From Methylococcaceae bacterium NSM2-1 (GTDB lineage Bacteria > Pseudomonadota > Gammaproteobacteria > Methylococcales > Methylomonadaceae): a stretch of DNA of 14,775 nucleotides. The translations under genes were made by a program, and so were the position numbers. Within the stretch, counting starts at the first letter, position 1, and each line of letters begins with the position of its first letter. This document shows positions 6,596 to 13,592 of the stretch, in pieces. The DNA lies in contig NQJI01000007.1 of assembly GCA_002256705.1 (NCBI GenBank), positions 1-14,775 of the forward strand. The letters are read 5' to 3'. The notes under the pieces were generated by a model that did not search any database, was not told the DNA's origin, and worked only from the letters and a program-made list of their open reading frames with translations.

Positions 6596-7324
6596 TTAGC
6601 TTTTAAGGGAAAAATCGCGAGTGTTTGCATAGTTCTGAACCGTGAAAAAGTTTTTGAAATACGGCATAAAACTGACAGTAATAGGAATCGAATAGAAGCA
6701 ATAAATGGCGGCAGCTTCTCCAGTTGAAACACCCAGAAGCCATTGCGGCATAAATAAAGTCATTAGCGCCATAAATGCATGATAACTGGAGATTTTCCAG
6801 TTGTTTTTCCAGACAAAACCACTCAATGCTAGGGCAAATAGTGAGCCGTGGGTAACAAAGGTTCCGAACGCACTCGATATGTGATAACCGATATGATAAG
6901 TTCCCATAAACAAACAGGAAACCATATTGCCAATAAAGTTAGGTGTAAGATTAAAAAGTTGCCAATTATTTGGCAAAAATGAACAGATCAGGAATAAAAA
7001 GCTTAAGGTCGCTCCAAATAGTGTTGCATGCTTTAGCGCAGATTTGTCAGAGGAGTAGGTTGCCAGTGCCGGCATAATGGCCAAAGCCTGAAAGGCGATA
7101 TGATAAGTTGATAATTCACTTAAATAGAGGTTAGTACCATATCCGCATTGATCAGCAACCGGATAGGCGAAATATTGAATGAATTCCATGAGTGAAAAAT
7201 GGAAAATTGCATAGGCTCTTGCGAACCTCACCCAAAAAGTTTCGGTTTTATCAAGAAAAGTCACGCCTGAAGCAGCGAAACCTATAACGCCCAGTCCAAG
7301 CGACATATCAGCACTAAAACACAT
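6596..7324 (-). CDS. Multi-pass membrane protein of unknown function (MCFSA N-terminus)
   Basis: I cannot assign a function. From ATG 7324 the product is 242 residues with about seven hydrophobic segments. It begins MCFSADMSLGLGVIGFAASG and has a conserved-looking stretch FHFSLMEFIQYFAYPVADQCG near residues 40-60. Short polar loops contain several Tyr and His residues (TYHIAF, GTYHIGYHIS). The MC(F/W)SA start and an early LMEFIQ/YP motif recall families of unknown function such as DUF5765, an unverified recollection. The frame stays open to 7513, but GGGAGGA stands five bases before ATG 7324. The upstream part belongs to a transposase remnant, so the longer version is an artefact. A likely promoter (7346-7373) lies directly upstream. 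Confidence 0.75.
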   Translation of the reverse strand: MCFSADMSLGLGVIGFAASGVTFLDKTETFWVRFARAYAIFHFSLMEFIQYFAYPVADQCGYGTNLYLSELSTYHIAFQALAIMPALATYSSDKSALKHATLFGATLSFLFLICSFLPNNWQLFNLTPNFIGNMVSCLFMGTYHIGYHISSAFGTFVTHGSLFALALSGFVWKNNWKISSYHAFMALMTLFMPQWLLGVSTGEAAAIYCFYSIPITVSFMPYFKNFFTVQNYANTRDFSLKS

Positions 7325-7345
7325 ATTTCCTCCCAAAATATAAAT

Positions 7346-7373
7346 AGTATAATAAAACAAAGCATTAACACAA
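7346..7373 (-). promoter_or_regulatory. Predicted promoter of the MCFSA membrane protein gene
   Basis: On the minus strand TTGTGT (7373-7368), a 16-bp spacer and TATACT (7351-7346) form a sigma-70-like pair about 20 bases before the ribosome binding site. The -10 matches five of six consensus bases and the -35 only three. It lies between the repeat scar and the gene. Confidence 0.4.
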
Positions 7374-7390
7374 CGTAATAAAACGAAGAA

Positions 7391-7511
7391 GGCGCGCGCG
7401 GTGCGTACTGCTATGCGGAACGTAACCACCGTGAAAAAATACATCCCGCCCGGCAAATAGATACGCCGGTAATTTGACATAACAACATCCGTAGGGCTTG
7501 CCGCGCGCGCC
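7391..7511. repeat. 11-bp GC-rich inverted repeat bracketing a transposase remnant
   Basis: GGCGCGCGCGG (7391-7401) and CCGCGCGCGCC (7501-7511) are exact reverse complements. The 13-mer AAGAAGGCGCGCG occurs at 7386-7398 and again at 7555-7567, so three copies of a GCGCGC-rich motif lie within 185 bp. GTAG at 7491-7494 precedes the right repeat, which recalls the GTAG tetranucleotide next to REP hairpins used by RAYT transposases. The rest of 7325-7658 contains no intact gene. Confidence 0.55.
7418..7480 (-). pseudogene. N-terminal remnant of a REP-associated tyrosine transposase (RAYT)
   Basis: Reading from ATG 7480, the frame encodes MSNYRRIYLPGGMYFFTVVTF, which closely resembles the start of RAYT/TnpA-REP proteins of the IS200-like Y1 superfamily (typically MSNYRR-x4-GG-x-YFFTVVT). 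After about 21 residues the similarity stops at a GCGCGC repeat. The HUH motif and catalytic tyrosine regions expected further on are absent. Intact RAYTs are about 150-200 residues, so this is a decayed or deleted fragment. It is accidentally in frame with the downstream membrane protein gene. Family assignment rests on this short motif only. Confidence 0.6.
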
Positions 7512-7658
7512 AAAGGAGTTAAGGATAAATGTAAATGTTATCCCGAACTGCGCAAAGAAGGCGCGCGGCACGACCTGCCCGGTTTACTGCAATTTTAGCA
7601 TTAAAGCTGTAAAGCGAGCGGCTGGCTCGAAACCACCCAATGTTGATTAATCGCTTGC

Positions 7659-8384
7659 CTAATCACGCGAATTACCCAGATTCCGCATTTGCCTGAGTAT
7701 CCAGTGCTGCCTTCTGATGACATAATTCGAGGGCCGCGCTGCCCGCAGTCGTAGAGGATTGGGTAAGGTGGCTGCAAGCACGGCCGCCTGGGATCGGCTG
7801 AGGTTTTTTGCGGGAATGCCAAAATAGTGTTGGCTTGCGGCCTCTATGCCAAATAGATGGTCGCCGAATTCGGCAATATTCAGGTAAACCACCAAGATGC
7901 GTTCCTTACTCCACAATATTTCGATCAGTAGCGTAAACCAGACTTCCAGGCCTTTACGGATAAAGTTTTTCGATGGCGTCAGAAATAGATTCTTGGCGAC
8001 TTGTTGGGTTATTGTGCTGGCTCCTCTCAGTCGCCGTCCGCCATCGATGTAAGCATTAATTGATGAGCGAATGGCTTGTAAATCAAAGCCGAAGTGTTGG
8101 TAAAACTGCTGATCTTCCGAGGCAATAACCGCAGCCGAAGCATTTGGGGAGATTTTTTTTGCGCTGACCCATTTATATTGAATCGGCTTGAATGAAAAGT
8201 CGTCGGTTAAATCTTCATAATGCCGATATACCATAAACGCCGTGGTTGGCACAGGCAGCCAGCGCAGTAAGTAAACCGATATTACAGATGTTGCGACAAA
8301 GAAAAGCAGACAATTTCGCAGTATTACACGTAGGGATAATGACCGGGTTTGACGGGTTGGTAAGTGACGGGATTTTTTTGGCAA
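7659..8384 (-). CDS. mtgA: Monofunctional biosynthetic peptidoglycan transglycosylase MtgA
   Basis: MtgA polymerises lipid II into glycan strands at the inner membrane (GT51 family). The 241-residue product matches the usual length (E. coli 242). It has one N-terminal membrane anchor at about 20-42, then the GT51 motifs: EDQQFYQHFGFD with catalytic Glu90, RGASTITQQVAKNLFL (120-135), RKGLE with the second Glu near 147, and KERILVVYLNIAEFGDHLFGIEAA. The C-terminus LPNPLRLRAARPSNYVIRRQ is also typical. No ATG exists in frame at the right place. I use TTG 8384, which gives the normal length, but no Shine-Dalgarno is visible, so the start is uncertain. It is co-directional with the exporter operon upstream but separated from it by 109 bp. 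Confidence 0.9.
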   Translation of the reverse strand: MPKKSRHLPTRQTRSLSLRVILRNCLLFFVATSVISVYLLRWLPVPTTAFMVYRHYEDLTDDFSFKPIQYKWVSAKKISPNASAAVIASEDQQFYQHFGFDLQAIRSSINAYIDGGRRLRGASTITQQVAKNLFLTPSKNFIRKGLEVWFTLLIEILWSKERILVVYLNIAEFGDHLFGIEAASQHYFGIPAKNLSRSQAAVLAATLPNPLRLRAARPSNYVIRRQHWILRQMRNLGNSRD

Positions 8385-8446
8385 GTTGCAAAGACTATTT
8401 ATGGTTAATGTTCGCTGCTCTCCCCACGCTAGTCGAAGAGATTATT

Positions 8447-8485
8447 GGTTATATGATATAGCCTTTGTATCAACTTGAATACAAA
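8447..8485. repeat. Two small AT-rich hairpins between the efflux operon and mtgA
   Basis: TTTGTAT (8464-8470) and ATACAAA (8479-8485) form a 7-bp stem with an 8-nt loop. GGTTATA (8447-8453) and TATAGCC (8457-8463) form an adjacent near-perfect stem. They may attenuate transcription from the exporter operon into mtgA, but neither has a T-run. Confidence 0.3.
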
Positions 8486-8493
8486 ACCCGCTG

Positions 8494-9975
8494 CTATTTT
8501 TGCAGCTGGGCGTCGCTCACCATGGCTTCGGTTTGCCAGCCGCCGCCTAAGGCTTTGTATAGCGCAACTAGATCGGTTGAAAGCTGGGCTTCACTATCGA
8601 CCAGATTGCGTTGCGTTTGGAAAAGCGCCTGCTGGGTTTGAAGTACATCGAGAAACGTCGTTAAACCCCTGTGATAGCGTTCATCGGCCATTTGCACCGC
8701 CAGCTGGCTTGCTGAAACGGCTTGTTCAAGTGACTTGTGCCGTTGCTGCTCCTTGCTATAGGCAACGAGTGCATCTTCGACTTCTTTAAAAGCAGTTAAA
8801 ACAGTGGACTGATAAGTCAGGAACGCTAGGTCAAATTGCGCTTCCTTGCTTTTGATATTGGCGTTAATTCTCCCCCAGTTAAAAATGGGCAAGGTCAATG
8901 AAGATCCGGCAGACCACGATTTGCCGATGGGTGTGAAGTCGGTAATGCGCATATTTTGCAGGCCCAGGAATGCCGTCAGGTTGACTCTCGGATAGAGTTC
9001 GGCAGTCGCTACACCCACATTGGCGTTTGCTTTTGCAATTTGACGTTCGGCCTGACGAATATCGGGTCTGCGCAACAGCAGTTCGGAGGGGAGCTCAGAT
9101 ATTACGACCGAGGACATCGCTGGAATCGTGCCAGGATTATCGAACCGAAGGGCAAGGGCCTCGGGTTCTCGACCCAACAATACGCTGAGGGCGTGGATTG
9201 ATTGTTTAACAATGGTTTCATAGACCGGCATAAACGCTTCGGTAGTTTCAGCCTGGGATTGTGCCTGCGCTACTTCCAGCATGCTTGCGAAGCCGGCTTG
9301 TTGGCGTATTTGAGTCAGCCTGACTGTTTCCTGTTGAGAGTTCAGGTTCTCACGCGTTATCGCTATCAGTTGTTGATTGGCGCGCAGCTCGATGTAGTTG
9401 CCGGCAACTTCGCCCAATAGGGTAACCAGCACATTCCGGCTGCTCTCCATTTCGCTGTCGACATTCGCATCAGCGGCTTCTATTGCACGTCTTTCGCCGC
9501 CAAAGAAATCCAGTTCCCATTGCGCGTCAAAACCCAGTTGAAAAATATTGATGATTTGATTGCCGATACCAAAGCCGCCACCTGCTGAGGATGTTGCTCC
9601 TGTTTGTGATGTTGCTGTCGTGTTGTTAAAACGCCGGCTCAGATTGCTTCTTCCGGTTACACTGGGCAATCCTGCGGTAATCGTTATCCAGCGTTGGGCG
9701 CGAGCTTCTTTAACCCTTACCAGAGCTTGCTTTAAATCCAGATTGGCAGCGATGGCATCGGTGATTAGCCGGTTGAGTGAGGGATCATTGAAGGATTTCC
9801 ACCATTGATCAGGGTGTGTCTCGTGGGTACTTAATAAGGGCAATTCTGTACGCGTGTTCTTTGTTGTCTCATGCCATTGTTTCGGAACAGGTACAACGGG
9901 ACGCTTGTAATCAGGCCCGACGGTACAGCCGGCTACCAGCATGGTTAAGTATAGCGCGATAGCACAGCGTATCAT
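8494..9975 (-). CDS. NodT-type outer-membrane efflux lipoprotein (TolC superfamily)
   Basis: This is the outer-membrane channel of a tripartite exporter. The 493-residue product starts with a lipoprotein signal: hydrophobic residues 5-15 and lipobox VAGC with Cys17, followed by TVGPDYKRP, the hallmark of the NodT/OprM group. Two outer-membrane efflux repeats follow. Diagnostic stretches are WWKSFNDPSLNRLI, ANLDLKQALVRVKEARAQRW, ELPSELLLRRPDIRQAERQIAKANANVGVATAELYPRVNL and RYHRGLTTFLDVLQTQQALFQTQRNLV. The start ATG 9975 overlaps the stop of the fusion-protein gene by four bases (ATGA), and AAGGA stands eight bases upstream. Such proteins usually serve RND pumps; here the partner is evidently the ABC exporter encoded just upstream. 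Confidence 0.92.
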   Translation of the reverse strand: MIRCAIALYLTMLVAGCTVGPDYKRPVVPVPKQWHETTKNTRTELPLLSTHETHPDQWWKSFNDPSLNRLITDAIAANLDLKQALVRVKEARAQRWITITAGLPSVTGRSNLSRRFNNTTATSQTGATSSAGGGFGIGNQIINIFQLGFDAQWELDFFGGERRAIEAADANVDSEMESSRNVLVTLLGEVAGNYIELRANQQLIAITRENLNSQQETVRLTQIRQQAGFASMLEVAQAQSQAETTEAFMPVYETIVKQSIHALSVLLGREPEALALRFDNPGTIPAMSSVVISELPSELLLRRPDIRQAERQIAKANANVGVATAELYPRVNLTAFLGLQNMRITDFTPIGKSWSAGSSLTLPIFNWGRINANIKSKEAQFDLAFLTYQSTVLTAFKEVEDALVAYSKEQQRHKSLEQAVSASQLAVQMADERYHRGLTTFLDVLQTQQALFQTQRNLVDSEAQLSTDLVALYKALGGGWQTEAMVSDAQLQK

Positions 9976-10958
9976 GAAGATGATCCTTTAGCTTTCGGGT
10001 GATTTTCTGAATTCTGGTTGGGAGCGTAATCCTTAGCTTCAATAAATATGTCCATCTGCTGACCCACATAGATGGGCAGTTGCTTGCGTTCAAAGCGGTA
10101 GAGGGCTTGCAATACACGCGTATCAACCCGTTCATTGCTGTCGCCAGTCAGGGATTTTTTGGGTACAACATAAGGTTCGACATAGGCCAGTTTCAGGTCG
10201 ACTTTGAAGCTTCGATTGCCTCGAAGAAAAGCGACGGCCTTGCTGTTTTTGTCGAACCGCCAGGCATCATTCTCGTCAATGTCAACACGCACATGCAGCT
10301 GATCCAGGTTGCCAAGTACCAGCAACGGGGTATTTAAAAATCCAGCCTGGGCGAACTCCCCGGGCCGAATATTGACTTGTAACACTTCGCCTTCTACTGG
10401 AGCGCGAACGATAAGACGGCTCAAAGTAGTTTCAGTATCGGCTACGCCGGCTTCGGCTTGTTGCACCAAAGCTAACGCGCTTTCCAGTCTGGCTTTGGTT
10501 ATCAGCATGGCGTTGCGACGTTTAAGGAGTTCTTCGGTACTGATGGCACGCCGATCCGTTACCGCCTCAGCCAAATCACTCAGTGATTTGGCATCGCTGA
10601 AAGTGGCTTTCGCGACACTGACATCAGCCTTTGCTTTAGCAAGGTCCGCAAGTTTTATGGCCAATGTCGCGTGCGTATCGCGGTCATCCAGATAAAAAAG
10701 CGGAGCGCCAGACTTGATATGATCGCCAACCTTGACCGCTACTGTCTTAACAATGCCGGGCAAGGGAGTGCCGATAGCGATATTTTGGCTTTGCGCTTCG
10801 ATAATCCCGGCGCCGGCAATAAACGCTTTAAATGGCGCGGAGGCGGGTTCTGTAACGGCTTTTGCAACAGGCACAGGCTGGTTGCTGTTGATTACCGTGT
10901 AAGCGGCAAACAGAAATCCGGCGACTGCCAACAGGGGGAGTATGTATTTGATTTGCAT
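9972..10958 (-). CDS. HlyD/DevB-type periplasmic membrane fusion protein
   Basis: The 328-residue adaptor would link the inner-membrane ABC transporter to the outer-membrane channel. It has one N-terminal membrane anchor (about 5-22) and a first lipoyl half (IAIGTPLPGIVKTVAVKVGDHIKSGAPLFYLDDRD, about 60-93). An Ala/Lys-rich coiled-coil hairpin (about 95-180) follows, then the second lipoyl half (RAPVEGEVLQVNIRPGEFA, 185-203), a beta-barrel domain and a charged C-terminal tail (NQNSENHPKAKGSSS). I chose ATG 10958 because the anchor then starts at residue 4. An ATG at 10994 in the same frame would add 12 residues read through a heptamer repeat and has no ribosome binding site. The gene follows the ATPase gene after 66 bp and overlaps the channel gene by four bases. 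Confidence 0.88.
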   Translation of the reverse strand: MQIKYILPLLAVAGFLFAAYTVINSNQPVPVAKAVTEPASAPFKAFIAGAGIIEAQSQNIAIGTPLPGIVKTVAVKVGDHIKSGAPLFYLDDRDTHATLAIKLADLAKAKADVSVAKATFSDAKSLSDLAEAVTDRRAISTEELLKRRNAMLITKARLESALALVQQAEAGVADTETTLSRLIVRAPVEGEVLQVNIRPGEFAQAGFLNTPLLVLGNLDQLHVRVDIDENDAWRFDKNSKAVAFLRGNRSFKVDLKLAYVEPYVVPKKSLTGDSNERVDTRVLQALYRFERKQLPIYVGQQMDIFIEAKDYAPNQNSENHPKAKGSSS

Positions 10959-10973
10959 ATCGATTCTTTGTGT

Positions 10974-11001
10974 AAGGCCCAAGGTGCAAGGCATAAGGCA
11001 G
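10974..11001 (+). repeat. Four tandem heptamers AAGGnnn before the fusion-protein gene
   Basis: The plus strand reads AAGGCCC, AAGGTGC, AAGGCAT and AAGGCAG back to back, each 7 bp. The first four bases are constant and the last three vary. It lies in the 66-bp gap between the ATPase stop and the fusion-protein ATG, 15 bp upstream of that ATG in the direction of transcription. Confidence 0.65.
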
Positions 11002-11024
11002 GGGGAGGGAGATGTTTTTTCCGT

Positions 11025-11714
11025 TCACTTTGTGCTTTTCACCTTAATAATATGCCCGTCATCCATTTCTGCAATGCGGTCGGCGAAGTCAAAAATCCGC
11101 GCATCATGCGTGACAATCACCAAAGTGCGGTCCTTGTGCAAGGCTACGTCTTTAAGCAAGGCCATTACATTACGTCCGGTTTCATGGTCCAGTGCGCTGG
11201 TGGGTTCGTCGCATACAATAAGTCGCGGGCTATGCACCAAGGCACGGGCAATCGCGACTCGTTGCTGCTGTCCGCCGGAAAGTTGTGAGGGTAGGGACTG
11301 CCAGCGCTCCCCCAAGCCGACATGCTCAAGTATCGTTATTGCCTTGCGCTCGGCTTCAATGCGTTTCATGCCATTGATGATCAGCGGAACTGACACATTT
11401 TCTGCAGCATTCAGCGAGGGTAACAGGTTAAACGCCTGAAATACGAACCCGATGTTGCGCGCCCTGAAATTTAACTTGTCCCTGCTACGCATGTTGAGTA
11501 AATCCTCGCCAAAAACCTCACAACTCCCATCATCCTGATCGAGAATGCCGGCGATCACTGAAATCAGGGTGGTTTTTCCGCAACCGGATGGTCCGACCAG
11601 CATCATGAGTTCACCCATAGCAATATCCAGATTGATACCGTTAAGTGCAGTCACTTTTTGTCCGCCTGTATCATAGGTCTTTACCACGTTTTGGCAGCGT
11701 ACCGCTGGATTCAT
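11025..11714 (-). CDS. ABC exporter ATP-binding protein (DevA/LolD/MacB-like)
   Basis: The 229-residue nucleotide-binding subunit has Walker A GPSGCGKT (41-48), the Q-loop at Gln93 (GFVFQAFNLLPSLNAAENV), signature LSGGQQQRVAIARAL (145-159), Walker B LIVCDEP (165-171), D-loop SALD (173-176) and switch His203 (VTHD). The FNLLPSLNA-type sequence after the Q-loop is typical of the LolD/MacB/DevA family that powers mechanotransmission exporters. ATG 11714 lies three bases after the permease stop, with AAGG seven bases upstream inside the permease gene, so the two are translationally coupled. It pairs with the DevC-like permease upstream. The substrate cannot be read from the sequence. Confidence 0.94.
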   Translation of the reverse strand: MNPAVRCQNVVKTYDTGGQKVTALNGINLDIAMGELMMLVGPSGCGKTTLISVIAGILDQDDGSCEVFGEDLLNMRSRDKLNFRARNIGFVFQAFNLLPSLNAAENVSVPLIINGMKRIEAERKAITILEHVGLGERWQSLPSQLSGGQQQRVAIARALVHSPRLIVCDEPTSALDHETGRNVMALLKDVALHKDRTLVIVTHDARIFDFADRIAEMDDGHIIKVKSTK

Positions 11715-11717
11715 AGT

Positions 11718-12878
11718 TCAGCCTTTAAAAACAATCGCGGGTTCCAAACGGATCACTTTGAGTATGCTGATGATCGCGGCAAAGACGCAGATCAGACTGA
11801 CACCCGCCCCGCTGAACAGCAGCAGTTGCCAGGGAAACTTGAACGCCAGAATGGTATGACGCATGGCGAAACCGAATACTGCAGTCAAACCCACGCCCAA
11901 ACCATAGCCAATGCTGCCGACCAGGACTGCCTGTAATAAAATCATGCGCAGCAATGTCCAGTTGCTGGTCCCCATTGCTTTTAGAACGCCGAATTGCAGT
12001 AAATTACCCAGGGTGAAATTGTAAAAAGTCTGGCCCGCAATGGCTGCTCCGACAATAAAGCCCAACAGTACCGAAGTACCAAAATTGATCGGAATACCCG
12101 TGTTGTGTATAAAATATTCGAAAGTGAGAGTCTTAAACTCCGCCTGTGTATAAGCCGCCAGGCCAGTCGTTTCATGGATGCGGCGGGTTAGTTCGGCAAG
12201 ATCCTGTCCTTTTTTTGCTTTAACCAATACAAAAGACAAAAGCTTGCGTTCCCGGGGTGCGTAACTCTTGGCACGGGAATAAGTCGTGTAGACTACAGGC
12301 TGAGATTGAAAGGTACGTGAAACTTTAGCAATACCCACGACGATTGCGCGGCGGTCATTTAACTCCAGGCTGTCGCCTATCTTGAGAGGGGTGGGTTTGC
12401 CGCCGACTGTCGGCGAAGGTTTTCCCAGTTTATCTCTGGCACCGTCGATATCGACGATAACACTATCGCTACGGCGCAAATCATCAATCTTTCCTTCCAG
12501 CATAACAGGCGGGCCGCCGATTAAAGTCGCATCATCCAGACCCACAACATTGCAGGTTTGAAATCTACCATCGGTAAGACGTGCTTTTAGCAGTCCCTTG
12601 TACATTGGCATCGCCCATTGCACACCGGAAATACCCCGTACCCGATAAAGTTCCGTGTCCTGCAAGGGCTTGATGTCATCGACGAATTGCACTTTCGGAT
12701 CCATCACCCAGATATCAGGCAAGCCGACATCCGCTATAAAACTGTAAGTACGTGACATGATTCCCAAAAAAATAGCTGGCTGCTGCGTCATAATCAGCGA
12801 TGCAAACGTCAGTCCCATTACAATGCCGAGATATTTACCTTTATCACCCATCAGCATTTTTAAGGCTATGTGATTCAT
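11718..12878 (-). CDS. ABC exporter permease, DevC/MacB-like (FtsX fold)
   Basis: The 386-residue permease has the MacB/FtsX topology: one membrane helix near residues 16-38, a large periplasmic domain (about 45-260) and three C-terminal helices (about 265-290, 312-340 and 350-375). The start MNHIALKMLMGDKGKYLGIVMG and segments such as PDIWVMDP, GVQWAMPMYKG and NLLQFGVLKAMGTSNWTLLRMI are characteristic of the DevC group. In cyanobacteria DevBCA works with TolC to export heterocyst glycolipids; I infer only the mechanism here, not the cargo. ATG 12878 stands four bases after the regulator stop, with GAGG eight bases before it, inside the end of the regulator gene. Confidence 0.9.
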   Translation of the reverse strand: MNHIALKMLMGDKGKYLGIVMGLTFASLIMTQQPAIFLGIMSRTYSFIADVGLPDIWVMDPKVQFVDDIKPLQDTELYRVRGISGVQWAMPMYKGLLKARLTDGRFQTCNVVGLDDATLIGGPPVMLEGKIDDLRRSDSVIVDIDGARDKLGKPSPTVGGKPTPLKIGDSLELNDRRAIVVGIAKVSRTFQSQPVVYTTYSRAKSYAPRERKLLSFVLVKAKKGQDLAELTRRIHETTGLAAYTQAEFKTLTFEYFIHNTGIPINFGTSVLLGFIVGAAIAGQTFYNFTLGNLLQFGVLKAMGTSNWTLLRMILLQAVLVGSIGYGLGVGLTAVFGFAMRHTILAFKFPWQLLLFSGAGVSLICVFAAIISILKVIRLEPAIVFKG

Positions 12879-12882
12879 GGAT

Positions 12883-13530
12883 CTAGCCTCTTTTATTGTT
12901 TTTGGCGAACCGGCTCAGGGCGGCTATTGAAAATTGTGCGATATGTTCGGCACTGGCTTGTATGGCCGAATCATCCGCAATCAACTCAGGATACAAACGG
13001 TCAATAATCGAGCGGGAATGTTTAAACACCAGGCATTGGCCAAAAATGCAGAGCAGACAGCGCTGCACGATCACTTTATCTGTGGGTGTTCCGAGAATTT
13101 GCTGGATAATTTCGGCTAGCAGGGCGAATTGCGGGATAATCGCTGTTTCGATAATTTCATCTAACGCTTTGGTGGGATCGGCAATTTCACGGGCAATCAG
13201 TTTGCTGTGCAGTCCTAAATGACTGTCGTCCAGCAATTTATGAAGAAAATTGCCAATAAACATCGTAAGCCGCTGTTCCGGCGGCAAACCCCTATTGATG
13301 ATCGCATCCAGTGGATACAGTCGATTTGCTTCTCGAAAGGCAAAAGCTAACGCCTGGGTATAAAGCGTCTCTTTGCTGCGGAAATAGTAATTTACCGAAG
13401 CCACGTTGACATTGGCTCTGGAGCAAATTTCCCGGACGGTAGCCTCACGAAAGCCGCATTCGGCAAAAACTTCCACGGCAAACTGGAGCAAACGGTTAAA
13501 AGCAGGTTCGATGGCAGTTGATTTGGTCAT
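12883..13530 (-). CDS. TetR-family regulator, CecR/DUF1956 type
   Basis: The 215-residue protein has an N-terminal TetR helix-turn-helix (about 12-57): FAVEVFAECGFREATVREICSRANVNVASVNYYFRSKETLY. The effector domain includes GLHSKLIAREIADPTKALDEIIETAIIPQFALLAEIIQQILG, which resembles the C-terminal domain of CecR (YbiH, also named CerR/DUF1956). E. coli CecR represses an adjacent ABC exporter operon and rhlE. As the first gene of this operon it probably represses its own transcription and that of the four exporter genes, and would be released by a ligand that the pump exports. ATG 13530 gives the standard N-terminus; no good Shine-Dalgarno is visible. A palindrome lies 16 bases upstream. Confidence 0.9.
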   Translation of the reverse strand: MTKSTAIEPAFNRLLQFAVEVFAECGFREATVREICSRANVNVASVNYYFRSKETLYTQALAFAFREANRLYPLDAIINRGLPPEQRLTMFIGNFLHKLLDDSHLGLHSKLIAREIADPTKALDEIIETAIIPQFALLAEIIQQILGTPTDKVIVQRCLLCIFGQCLVFKHSRSIIDRLYPELIADDSAIQASAEHIAQFSIAALSRFAKNNKRG

Positions 13531-13545
13531 TCTAACGCTTGTATT

Positions 13546-13557
13546 AAACAGTTGTTT
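13546..13557 (-). promoter_or_regulatory. Candidate operator of the TetR/CecR-like regulator
   Basis: AAACA-GT-TGTTT is a perfect 5-bp inverted repeat around two bases, with a further outer T/A pair beyond one mismatch. It lies just downstream of the predicted -10 box (13564-13569), over the probable start site, where a repressor would act. TetR-family dimers usually bind such palindromes. No second copy was found in the window. Confidence 0.45.
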
Positions 13558-13563
13558 GAAATT

Positions 13564-13592
13564 ATTGTATAATTAACCTGTATACATAGCAA
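13564..13592 (-). promoter_or_regulatory. Predicted promoter of the regulator-exporter operon
   Basis: On the minus strand TTGCTA (13592-13587), an exact 17-bp spacer and TACAAT (13569-13564) form a good sigma-70 pair (4/6 and 5/6 consensus matches). The start site would fall near 13557, leaving a leader of about 25 nt before the regulator ATG at 13530. Confidence 0.55.

Noticed and set aside
7325..7513. 63-residue N-terminal extension of the membrane protein gene
   Set aside because: This part contains the RAYT remnant and the GCGCGC repeat. A strong ribosome binding site directly precedes ATG 7324.
10671..11288. 205-codon plus-strand open frame opposite the exporter genes
   Set aside because: It is antisense to the fusion-protein and ATPase genes, which have complete family motifs; the frame is a shadow.
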